Below are positions 35,899 to 44,550 of a stretch of DNA of 64,000 nucleotides, one piece after another. Position 1 is the first letter of the stretch; every line of letters starts with the position of its first letter. The stretch spans positions 1 through 64,000 of the forward strand of contig NZ_RCIP01000004.1 in assembly GCF_004000275.1 (NCBI RefSeq), written 5' to 3'. Origin of the DNA: Saccharospirillum alexandrii (lineage in GTDB: Bacteria > Pseudomonadota > Gammaproteobacteria > Pseudomonadales > Natronospirillaceae). The notes below the pieces were generated by a model. It saw only the letters and a program-made list of their open reading frames with translations. It was not told the DNA's origin and made no database searches. The position numbers and the translations under genes were made by a program.

Positions 35899-37089
35899 GT
35901 GCACCTGCCGACTCTCATTGTTATCACTCTGATCTTGAATGCCCTGCTCGGCTTGCTGATGGTGGTCATTTACGATCTGAGTAAGCGCAAACCGTGCTTT
36001 CTGTACTGGGCGCTGTCGTGCCTGGTGTTCTCGCTCGGTATTGCGCTGGCCAGTGCCCGAGTGAGCATCAACTTGCCGGTCGTGACTTATGGGCTGGCCA
36101 ATCTGATGTTACTGGCAGCCCCTATCCTCGCCATTCTGGGCATTCGGGACTTCATTGGGGCGGATGCTCCACTGCAAATGACCCGAACAAGATCCCTGGT
36201 TCTCTTTCTGCTAGCCAGTCTGCTGCTGGGCGCAAGCTACCCGGACAAAGCCGTGTTCAGCGCGATGACATCGCTGCTGATGGCAGGGTGTTTTGCCATT
36301 GGCGCCTTGTGGATTCGCCAGCTTCCCGTGCGCAACACCACGCCGCGCCTCTTATTGCTTACCCTCTACGTTGCTCATACCGTCGTGATGCTGATGCTGG
36401 CTGGTTTATCGCTGAGCGCTGCTCCGGAAGCAGGCAGCGGCAATCGCGGCTGGGTGTATGAGCTGGTGCTCGCCAGCCACATTCTGTTGACCACCGGCAC
36501 CGCCATGCTGTTCCCATTACTCGTTTACGTTGCAACCGAGCAACGACTGAAGCGACTGGCCAACCAGGATGAACTGACCGAGCTGTTCAATCGACGTGCG
36601 TTTTTCAACCTCTCCGATGGCTTGTTCAACGACTCGGTGCGTGTTGGCACGGACTTTAGTGTGTTGATGGTTGATCTCGATTATTTCAAAAAGGTGAACG
36701 ATCAGTGGGGCCATGCGGTTGGCGACCAATGCCTGCAACTGGCCGCCCGAACCCTGCAAACGCAACTGCGCGAACAAGACATACTCGCCCGCCTGGGCGG
36801 TGAGGAGTTTGCCGTCACACTGCCCGGCATCGATGCACAGGAAGCCGAAGACATCGCCCAGCGCCTGTGCCGGTGCCTGGCCCACAAGCCGCTAATGGTC
36901 AATGGCCAGGCCATTCAGATCACCGCCAGTGTAGGCGGTATACAACGGCACAATGGCCACACCAATGTTCAGGGCATGCTGGTACAGGCCGATCACGCCC
37001 TGTACAGCGCCAAATCGAAAGGGCGCAACAAGGTGATCTTTCACCACCCGGTTCAGGCGTCCGGCCCCACCCAAGGGGCACCGGCTTAA
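35899..37089 (+). CDS. Membrane-bound diguanylate cyclase (GGDEF)
   Basis: The ~396-residue protein makes cyclic di-GMP. Residues ~1-215 contain six to seven membrane segments, probably a sensory module of unknown ligand. The catalytic domain follows (LANQDELTELFNRRAF, DLDYFKKVNDQWGHAVGD), with active-site GGEEF at 300-304 and an inhibitory I-site RxxD (REQD) at 291-294, correctly spaced five residues before it; both activity and product inhibition are therefore expected. I chose GTG 35899 because AGAGGAAG lies just before it; an in-frame GTG at 35824 has no RBS and falls in the inverted repeat. Confidence 0.9.
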   Translation: MHLPTLIVITLILNALLGLLMVVIYDLSKRKPCFLYWALSCLVFSLGIALASARVSINLPVVTYGLANLMLLAAPILAILGIRDFIGADAPLQMTRTRSLVLFLLASLLLGASYPDKAVFSAMTSLLMAGCFAIGALWIRQLPVRNTTPRLLLLTLYVAHTVVMLMLAGLSLSAAPEAGSGNRGWVYELVLASHILLTTGTAMLFPLLVYVATEQRLKRLANQDELTELFNRRAFFNLSDGLFNDSVRVGTDFSVLMVDLDYFKKVNDQWGHAVGDQCLQLAARTLQTQLREQDILARLGGEEFAVTLPGIDAQEAEDIAQRLCRCLAHKPLMVNGQAIQITASVGGIQRHNGHTNVQGMLVQADHALYSAKSKGRNKVIFHHPVQASGPTQGAPA

Positions 37090-37337
37090 CAGTCGACCAC
37101 GCGCAAACCCGACGTCAACGCTGTCACGCTTTGCCGACGGAATGTGGCAGGCCAGTTGCCGCGCCATGAGTGTTAGGGCAGGTGGACAACGCTCAGTCGA
37201 GCGATCGCTGATCAACTGCATTTGTGATCCATGTCTTAGTGCCCGATGACTACTGGGAATGGCTTCGTCACAGGGCATTTTTTCCCAAACACTTTGGGTA
37301 TACTCCAAAATTCGACTCACACTCAAGGATTGTTGAG

Positions 37338-40300
37338 ATGAAAGGATCTGTTGTGTCGCGCTGGTCCGGCGCGGCGTTGTTGTGGTTGCTGGCGCTGGCG
37401 TTTTCCCAGCCTGCACTGGCTGAGTTTTATGTTTCGTCGGTGTTTGAATCCCAGTATGAGGGTGCGCCGGCGTTAACGCTGAGATTCACCGATGCGCTCG
37501 ATCCGCAGACAGACCTGGAGGCGTTCGTCACTGTACAGCCGGCCCCGGTCGACGGCAGTTACTGGATCAGCAATGACGGCGGCGTCAGCTGGACGTTGCC
37601 CTTTGTTGAACCCAGCACTACCTATCAGATCCGCATTACCGGCAAACCGCGTTCGGTTAGCGATCAGCGCCTGACCACGGAGACAGTGATCGCCGATGCG
37701 GCCGTCAACCGTCAGTCAGACCAGTGGCGGATCACCACCCGGCCCATGGTCGCCTCCGCCAGCTTTGCCAGCCAGGGTGAGTTTCTGGTTGGGGATATTC
37801 AGAACGGCCTGCCAGTCACGGTAGTTAACCAAAGCGAAGTCGAACTGGACGTATTCCGCGTTCGCGACGACCGGCTCGAAGCCTTTCTGGCCTATACATT
37901 TTATTCCGGTCGCACCTATTACTCGACGCTCAATGAGCTCGATGCCTACGCCGACCTGGCGCACACCGGTCGCTACCCGGTAGACCCGCGCAGCAACACC
38001 CGCACCAGCGTTAACCTGAACCTCGACCCGGTGCTCGACGAGCATGACAGTGGCTTCTTTGTGGCGGTGTTGCGCCAGCCCGGCGACTACGATTACCAGT
38101 TTGATACCCGCTTTTTCACGCTGTCGGACATCGGCCTGCATACCCGTGTTTATGGCCGTGAAATTCAGGTGCAACTGAACGCCATAAGCAACGGTACGCC
38201 GTTGGAAGACGTTGAGCTCACCTATTACTGGCACGAGCAGAACCGATCCGGCTACACCCAGGTGGCCCGCACCGATGAACTGGGCCAGCACCGCCTGGAA
38301 ACCAATGACCGGCCCCGACTGATCGTTGCCCGCCAGGGCAACCAGACCAGTTATGTTCGCCTCGATCGAGCGGCGCTGGATTTATCAGCCTACAGCAACG
38401 TCACTGAGCGCCACCGCGAACAGCAAAGCTTTCTCTACGGCCCGCGGGATCTGTACCGGCCCGGTGAAACGGTGAACATCAACATGCTGCGTCGCGACTA
38501 CGACGGCCAGCCCATCGCCAACCCGTCACTGGAGGCGCATCTCTACGACGCCCGAGGCCGTAAGATCGAAGAGACGGTCTGGCGCGCTGGTCCCTCTGGT
38601 CTGTATCAACACAGCGTAACGCTCCCGGACGATGCCGCCACCGGCACCTGGCAGTGGATCGTCGAGCCCGATCGTGCCGTGCAGCGCGAAATTTACAGCT
38701 TTCAGGTCGAAACTTTTCTGCCGGAACGAATGACCCTGTCGTTCTTCCCGGGCAGTACCGAACGCATGCCGCGCCTGAACGAATTGCCAGCGGGCATTCC
38801 CGTTCAAGGTGACTATCTCTACGGCGCGCCAGCGGCGGGCAATGAAGTAGACGCCCTGGCTACGGTGCGCCCAACCACCCGAGTGTTTGAAGACTGGCCA
38901 AATCTCACCGTCGGCGATGCCCGCCAGAGCCTGGACAACGATACCCTAAGCCTGACGGCCATCACCCTGGACGAAACCGGTGCCGGGCTGCTGACCCTGC
39001 CCGATGCCTGGAGCAACATTGACGTACCCCTGGCGTTCAATATCGCCGGTAGCCTGTATGAAAGCGGCGGCCGACCCGTCACCCGCAACCAGCAACTGAT
39101 TCTGATGCCGCCGTTGGAGACTCTGGTGGGCATTGAACCGCTGTTCCGGGACCGCCCCGCCGCAAACGCCGATGTCAGCGTTAAAGTCTTTGCGCTGTCG
39201 AAAGACGGCGACGCCATCGATGGCGAAGTGAAAGTTCAGCTGTTTCGCGATCATCGCGAATATTACTGGTGGTTCGACGACGATAGTGGCTGGAGCTGGC
39301 GTTACGATGCCAACCGATACGTCACCGAGTCGCGCACCATTGCCGTCACAGAAGAGGGGGCCGAGGTGCAGTTGCCGGTGCAGTGGGGCGACTATGAGTT
39401 GCACGTGACCCATGCCGATGGCGCTCGTTCAGTGCACTACTTCCGCACCCAATACAGCGGCTACAGCGATGCCGACTCCTCCGTCGTACGGCCCGATCAA
39501 ATTCCGTTGACGCTGGATCAGGACGCCTATGAGCCAGGCGAAACCGCCACATTGCGCTTAGTCGCACCGGCGGCTGGTCGTGCGTTGATTAACGTCGAAA
39601 GCCAGGCGGGCGTCCTGTATTCAACGCATCAGGACATCGAGGCGGGTGAATCCGAAATCACACTGCCGACTGAGACCCACTGGAACCGGCACGACCTCTA
39701 TGTCTCGGTGATGGTCCTGACCCCGGCTGATCAAGTGACGGAAGTCGCCCCGAAACGCACGCTGGGGCTGGTCCATCTGCCGATGCAGCGTCCGGATCGT
39801 GAATTTGAGATTGAGGTCAGCGCACCGGACCGGGTTGAGCCAAACCGGCCGATTACCGCTCGATTGAGCATTGAGAATGCTGAAGCTTATTCGGACCAGC
39901 GGCTCTACGCGACCGTCGCCCTGGTCGATATGGGCGTGCTCAACATCACCCGGTTTGAACGCCCGCAGCCGGAACAGTTTTTCTTCTCACCGCGCCGGTT
40001 CGAGGCCCAGTATCAGGATGTGTACCACCGCATCATCAACAACCTCGGGCTCGACATGGTGCGCCAACGCTTCGGCGGGGGGTTTGCCGAGAGTGACGAT
40101 GCGCTGTCGCGCGGTGGTGAAGAACCGAAAAGCGATGTGCGCATTCTGTCTTACTTGTCGGAACCCATTGAATTCGTCGATGGCGAAGCTGAGGTCAGTT
40201 TCGACTTGCCGGACTTCAATGGCCGGGTGAAGTGGATGGTCGTCGCCTGGGGCGAACGCAGTTTCGGCAGCACCGAGGCTGAGACCGAGGTCGCTGACCG

Positions 40301-42209
40301 GCTGGTGGTCGAAGCCGCATTGCCACGTTTTATGGCCTTTGGCGATCAGAGCACGCTGGCCCTGGATGTGCACAATCTTTCCGGTGCCGACCAAACGCTG
40401 GCGCTGAACGTTGCCATCGGCGGCGCTATCAGCGCCACCGAGCCTGGTGACAGCCTGACGTTAAAAGACGGCGAAAAAACCACGCTGCGTATTCCACTGG
40501 AAGCCGGGTACGAGACCGGCACCGGCGACATAGCCGTGCGCCTCAGTAACGGCGACGACCTCGACATCAACCGCCGCTGGTCACTCGGCGTACGCAGCGC
40601 CCATCCCTGGCAGACCCGCTACGAGCGTACACGCATTGAGCCTAATACCCTGTGGCAGCCGGCACCACGCACTGATGACCTGATTGCCTCGACCGTTCAG
40701 GCCCAGTTGACGCTGTCGAACCGGCCCGCCATCGATTTCGCCGAACACCTGCGCTCGTTATTGCATTACCCCTATGGCTGCCTGGAGCAAACCATCAGCT
40801 CAACCTACCCCTGGCTGCTGATCGACCCGCAACTGGCGCAAGACCTGGGGCTGATTCAGGCGCTGGAGAGTCGGTTCGAAGAACCCTATACCGAGGCCTT
40901 CCGCCGCACCCAGATTGAAACCGGCCTTGCCCGCACCCTGGCAAAGCAGAAAGATTCTGGCCTCTTTGGCTACTGGGACTCGGGTTCCGTTGAATCCCAC
41001 TGGGGTACCGTTTATGCAGCAGACCTGCTGATCGATGCCCGCCGTTTGGGTATACCGGTTGATAACAGCCGACTCGAACGCACCCTGACCACGCTGCAGG
41101 GGCTGTTGCGTGGTTCGCTGGGGGTGACCGGCTGGAGCGATGACCCGGCCTATCAGCAGTTCGCCGTCCGCGCCTATGCGGCCGAGGTGCTGGCGAAAGC
41201 CGGGCAGGGCTCGCTGAGTGACGTGCGCCGGCTCTATGACCAGGCACTGGAGCGCGACTATGACCAGTCCGGCCTGGGCTGGATGCAACTGGCCGTCGCC
41301 CTGCAAACCGAAGGCGATACCCAGCGCGCCGCGGTCGCAGCGGAAAAAGGCATTACCGTCGAACGCAGCCGCCATCGTTATTACAGCGACTACGGCAGCC
41401 CGCTGCGCGACGCCGCCCTGACTCTGGCACTGGCCCTTGAGCACGGCTTCGACGCCGGTGATTTGTGGCAACAGGTGCCCGACCTGCTGCAAGAAAAGCA
41501 GTGGTTCAGCACCCAGGAGCGCATTGCCCTGGCCAAGCTGGCGTTGCAGTTCTCGGCCAGCCCGGAACCCTGGCAAGCCACCCTGAAGCTCGATGCGCTG
41601 GATCAGCGGCTCGACCGGAAAGGGGCCTTCAACACCCTGATCGATGCCGACCAATTAGCCAGCCTGCGCGGCATTGAAGCCAGCGACGAGGCGATCTTCG
41701 CCAATCTGGTCTACAACGGTGCACCGCTCGAAGCGCCTGAACCCTATGCGCAAACATTGCGAGTAGAGCGCGACACCTATGATATTCAGGGTGAACCGCT
41801 CGACATCACCGAGCCACTGACCACGGGCGACCTGGTGATCGTACGGCTATCGGTGAGCAGCGAGGCCCGGGTGCCGGAAGCCTTGCTGGTCGATCTGCTG
41901 CCGGCGGGGCTGGAGATTGAAAACCAGAACCTGGCCAACGCCAGCGTCAATCTCGATGATATTCGCATCGAAGGGGATTCGGTCGGTGAGTATTTCCGCA
42001 ACCGCATCGCCTATGAAGAGGTTCGTGATGACCGCTATGTCGCGGCGCTCGATGTGAACGAATGGCAGGGCCAGGTGCTGTATTACCTGGCGCGGGCGGT
42101 CACACCGGGTGAATACGCCATTCCAGGCGCCTATGTCGAAGACATGTACCGGCCGGATATCCAGAGCCTGGGTCGCTCGCCCGGCCGTCTGGTGGTTCTG
42201 CCCCGCTGA
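37338..42209 (+). CDS. Bacterial alpha-2-macroglobulin (YfhM-like), thioester type
   Basis: The ~1,623-residue periplasmic protein is a protease trap thought to protect the cell after envelope damage. Signal peptide MKGSVVSRWSG...LAFSQPALAEF; ATG 37338 has AAGGA 8 bases upstream. MG-type beta-sandwich domains fill the first two thirds (LYRPGETVNINMLRRDYDGQP is the typical MG motif). The thioester motif PYGCLEQ (Cys1148) is intact, followed by the alpha-helical thioester domain and a terminal MG domain. Unlike E. coli YfhM there is no lipobox Cys after the signal, so it should be soluble in the periplasm. The stop overlaps the start of pbpC (TGATG), the conserved partner arrangement. Confidence 0.95.
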   Translation: MKGSVVSRWSGAALLWLLALAFSQPALAEFYVSSVFESQYEGAPALTLRFTDALDPQTDLEAFVTVQPAPVDGSYWISNDGGVSWTLPFVEPSTTYQIRITGKPRSVSDQRLTTETVIADAAVNRQSDQWRITTRPMVASASFASQGEFLVGDIQNGLPVTVVNQSEVELDVFRVRDDRLEAFLAYTFYSGRTYYSTLNELDAYADLAHTGRYPVDPRSNTRTSVNLNLDPVLDEHDSGFFVAVLRQPGDYDYQFDTRFFTLSDIGLHTRVYGREIQVQLNAISNGTPLEDVELTYYWHEQNRSGYTQVARTDELGQHRLETNDRPRLIVARQGNQTSYVRLDRAALDLSAYSNVTERHREQQSFLYGPRDLYRPGETVNINMLRRDYDGQPIANPSLEAHLYDARGRKIEETVWRAGPSGLYQHSVTLPDDAATGTWQWIVEPDRAVQREIYSFQVETFLPERMTLSFFPGSTERMPRLNELPAGIPVQGDYLYGAPAAGNEVDALATVRPTTRVFEDWPNLTVGDARQSLDNDTLSLTAITLDETGAGLLTLPDAWSNIDVPLAFNIAGSLYESGGRPVTRNQQLILMPPLETLVGIEPLFRDRPAANADVSVKVFALSKDGDAIDGEVKVQLFRDHREYYWWFDDDSGWSWRYDANRYVTESRTIAVTEEGAEVQLPVQWGDYELHVTHADGARSVHYFRTQYSGYSDADSSVVRPDQIPLTLDQDAYEPGETATLRLVAPAAGRALINVESQAGVLYSTHQDIEAGESEITLPTETHWNRHDLYVSVMVLTPADQVTEVAPKRTLGLVHLPMQRPDREFEIEVSAPDRVEPNRPITARLSIENAEAYSDQRLYATVALVDMGVLNITRFERPQPEQFFFSPRRFEAQYQDVYHRIINNLGLDMVRQRFGGGFAESDDALSRGGEEPKSDVRILSYLSEPIEFVDGEAEVSFDLPDFNGRVKWMVVAWGERSFGSTEAETEVADRLVVEAALPRFMAFGDQSTLALDVHNLSGADQTLALNVAIGGAISATEPGDSLTLKDGEKTTLRIPLEAGYETGTGDIAVRLSNGDDLDINRRWSLGVRSAHPWQTRYERTRIEPNTLWQPAPRTDDLIASTVQAQLTLSNRPAIDFAEHLRSLLHYPYGCLEQTISSTYPWLLIDPQLAQDLGLIQALESRFEEPYTEAFRRTQIETGLARTLAKQKDSGLFGYWDSGSVESHWGTVYAADLLIDARRLGIPVDNSRLERTLTTLQGLLRGSLGVTGWSDDPAYQQFAVRAYAAEVLAKAGQGSLSDVRRLYDQALERDYDQSGLGWMQLAVALQTEGDTQRAAVAAEKGITVERSRHRYYSDYGSPLRDAALTLALALEHGFDAGDLWQQVPDLLQEKQWFSTQERIALAKLALQFSASPEPWQATLKLDALDQRLDRKGAFNTLIDADQLASLRGIEASDEAIFANLVYNGAPLEAPEPYAQTLRVERDTYDIQGEPLDITEPLTTGDLVIVRLSVSSEARVPEALLVDLLPAGLEIENQNLANASVNLDDIRIEGDSVGEYFRNRIAYEEVRDDRYVAALDVNEWQGQVLYYLARAVTPGEYAIPGAYVEDMYRPDIQSLGRSPGRLVVLPR

Positions 42210-44530
42210 TGCTCGGGTTGGCCCGGCTCCGGCGACGCCGTTGGGTTATCGCACTGGCGATACCCGGCGTGCTTGTCGGGCTGACCCTGCTCATCTTACT
42301 GGTGATTGACCGTCTGGCCCCGGTGGACCTGACCCCCCGGCCCGGCAGCCAGGTGGTCACAACGGAGCATGACCAGTTGTTGCGCGCCTTTGCCGATGCG
42401 GAGGGCGTCTGGCGTTACCCGGTCACACTGGCCGAGGTATCGCCTTATTACCTGGAAGCCCTGATCGGCTACGAAGACCGATTCTTTTACCATCACCCCG
42501 GCGTTAACCCGTTCGCGCTGATTCGCGCTGTGGGCCAGGCGCTCTGGCATGGCGAGGTGGTTTCCGGCGGCTCAACGCTGACCATGCAGGTCGCCCGGCT
42601 GCGCTACCCGGAACCCCGAACGCTGACCGGCAAGCTCAAGGAAATGGTGCGCGCGCTGCAGCTTGACTGGCATTACAGCAAGGCCGAGATCCTCACCTAT
42701 TACCTGAACCACGCGCCCTTCGGCGGCACACTTGAAGGCGTGCAAGCGGCCTCCCTGTCTTACCTTGGGTATCCGGCGCAGGATCTAACCCGAGCCCAGG
42801 CGGCGCTGCTCGCCGTACTGCCACAGGCACCCAGCCGATACCGGCCCGACCGACACCCGGAACGTGCGGAGGCGGCCCGAAACAAACTGATGCAGCGCCT
42901 GGCGGATCAGGATATCTGGTCGCCCGAGGCCGTGGCCGATGCTCGGGAAGAGCGTGTCATTGCCGTGCCGATTCAGCGTTATCAGACCGCGCCTTTACTG
43001 GCGCGCCGGCTGGTCGAGACTGCCACAACGAACACCGTGCCAAAACTGACTCACCGCACCGCCTTGAACCTCGACTGGCAACGCCAGGTCGAAGCACTGG
43101 TGCCGGCCTATGTGCAGGCGATTGATCGCCACGTCTCGGCTGCGGTGATGATTATGGACAACCGCACCGGCCTGGTTCGAACCTACGTCGGCTCGGCGGA
43201 TTTTACCGACCCGGCCCGGGCCGCCCACGTCGATATGGTATCGGCGATTCGCTCACCCGGCTCGACACTGAAACCCTTTATTTACGGGCAGGCGTTGGAC
43301 CTTGGGCTGGTGCACAGCGCCAGCCTGTTGCTCGATGTGCCGCTGCGCTTTGGTGATTACCGGCCAGTGAACTTTACCGGTGGTTTCAGCGGCCCGGTGT
43401 CGCTGGCCAGTGCTCTGCAACAGAGCCTGAACCTGCCCGCGGTGCAGGTGCTGGAGCAGATTGGCCCGGCGCGGTTTTATCTGGCCTTGCAGCAAGCCGG
43501 TGGCGAGCTCCAGTTGCCAGCCAACGCGCGCCCCAGTCTCGCCGTTGCGCTGGGCGGCGTCGGCACCTCACTGGAGAGTCTGGTGCGGTTGTATTCTGCG
43601 CTGGGCCGAGAGGGCCAGACGATCATGCCGCGTCTGAGCCCGGATGATCCTCGCGTTCAGAGCCCGCTGATGTCTGCCGGTGCGGCCTGGATCATCCGTC
43701 GCACCCTGCTGGATGCCGACAATGCCTTGCCCGGGCTTGCCGTTAAAACTGGCACCAGCTATGGCAATCGGGACAGCTGGGCGCTGGCGGTCAGCCAGCA
43801 TCACACCCTGGGCGTCTGGGTGGGGCAACCGGATGGCTCGGCGCTGCCCAGCCACTTTGGTCGCCAGACCGCCGTGCCGCTACTGGCCCGGGTCGCGGCC
43901 ATGATCGGCGACAGCCCGGCGTTGCCCGCCAAACCCGCCAGCGTGACCCGCGAAACCGTTTGTTGGCCCAGCGGTCGACCTGAAAACGAGGCGTTGTGTG
44001 ACCAGCCCCAGGAAGCCTGGGTGCTGGACGGCACCTTTCCCAGCACCTGGATGCACAGCCGCGATGCCGGCCTGAACTTCAACCGGCCCGTCACCCCCCT
44101 GAACCTCAACCCCGAATCCGGCTTGCAGGTGCCACTGGGCTGCGACCTGCCAGCCGCTCGAACGCACGTCGCACTGTGGCCAGCGCCCGTGCAAGGCTGG
44201 CTACGGCCCGACTGGCGCAGCCGCGAACGCCTGCCCGGTTTCGACCCGCGCTGCCCGCCGCAATTGGTCCCGGTGGCCCAGCAACCACTGGCGCTGAAAG
44301 GCGCATCCGATGGCTCCCGCCTGATGGTCGAACCAGGCCAGGATATCGATCTGTCACTCTGGGCCGAGGGCGGCCAACCCCCGTTTCACTGGTACCTGAA
44401 CGGCGAACAACTTACCACTGAGGAGCCCGAGTTGGATCTGGCCCTGGTACCGCTACACCGCTATCAGATCGTGCTGGTTGACCAAAGCGGCCAGAGCGAC
44501 CGGATTCAGATACAGACTCGGGTGCGGTAG
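42209..44530 (+). CDS. pbpC: Penicillin-binding protein 1C
   Basis: The 773-residue bifunctional class A PBP has one membrane anchor (~14-34), a glycosyltransferase domain (GYEDRFFYHHPGVNPFALIRA with catalytic Glu; GGSTLTMQVARL; KEMVRALQLDWHYSK), a transpeptidase domain with SPGSTLKP (Ser352), SLN in QQSLNLPAV and KTGT (Lys513), and a C-terminal biPBP domain of PBP1C. Together with the coupled alpha-2-macroglobulin it is taken as an envelope repair and defence pair. A GC hairpin (GGAGCC-CGGG-GGCTCC at 44531) follows the stop but without a T-run. Confidence 0.95.
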   Translation: MLGLARLRRRRWVIALAIPGVLVGLTLLILLVIDRLAPVDLTPRPGSQVVTTEHDQLLRAFADAEGVWRYPVTLAEVSPYYLEALIGYEDRFFYHHPGVNPFALIRAVGQALWHGEVVSGGSTLTMQVARLRYPEPRTLTGKLKEMVRALQLDWHYSKAEILTYYLNHAPFGGTLEGVQAASLSYLGYPAQDLTRAQAALLAVLPQAPSRYRPDRHPERAEAARNKLMQRLADQDIWSPEAVADAREERVIAVPIQRYQTAPLLARRLVETATTNTVPKLTHRTALNLDWQRQVEALVPAYVQAIDRHVSAAVMIMDNRTGLVRTYVGSADFTDPARAAHVDMVSAIRSPGSTLKPFIYGQALDLGLVHSASLLLDVPLRFGDYRPVNFTGGFSGPVSLASALQQSLNLPAVQVLEQIGPARFYLALQQAGGELQLPANARPSLAVALGGVGTSLESLVRLYSALGREGQTIMPRLSPDDPRVQSPLMSAGAAWIIRRTLLDADNALPGLAVKTGTSYGNRDSWALAVSQHHTLGVWVGQPDGSALPSHFGRQTAVPLLARVAAMIGDSPALPAKPASVTRETVCWPSGRPENEALCDQPQEAWVLDGTFPSTWMHSRDAGLNFNRPVTPLNLNPESGLQVPLGCDLPAARTHVALWPAPVQGWLRPDWRSRERLPGFDPRCPPQLVPVAQQPLALKGASDGSRLMVEPGQDIDLSLWAEGGQPPFHWYLNGEQLTTEEPELDLALVPLHRYQIVLVDQSGQSDRIQIQTRVR

Positions 44531-44550
44531 GGAGCCCGGGGGCTCCTGAG

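Noticed and set aside
44531-44546. GC-rich hairpin after pbpC as an intrinsic terminator
   Set aside because: No T-run follows and the loop is very small; left as a note only.
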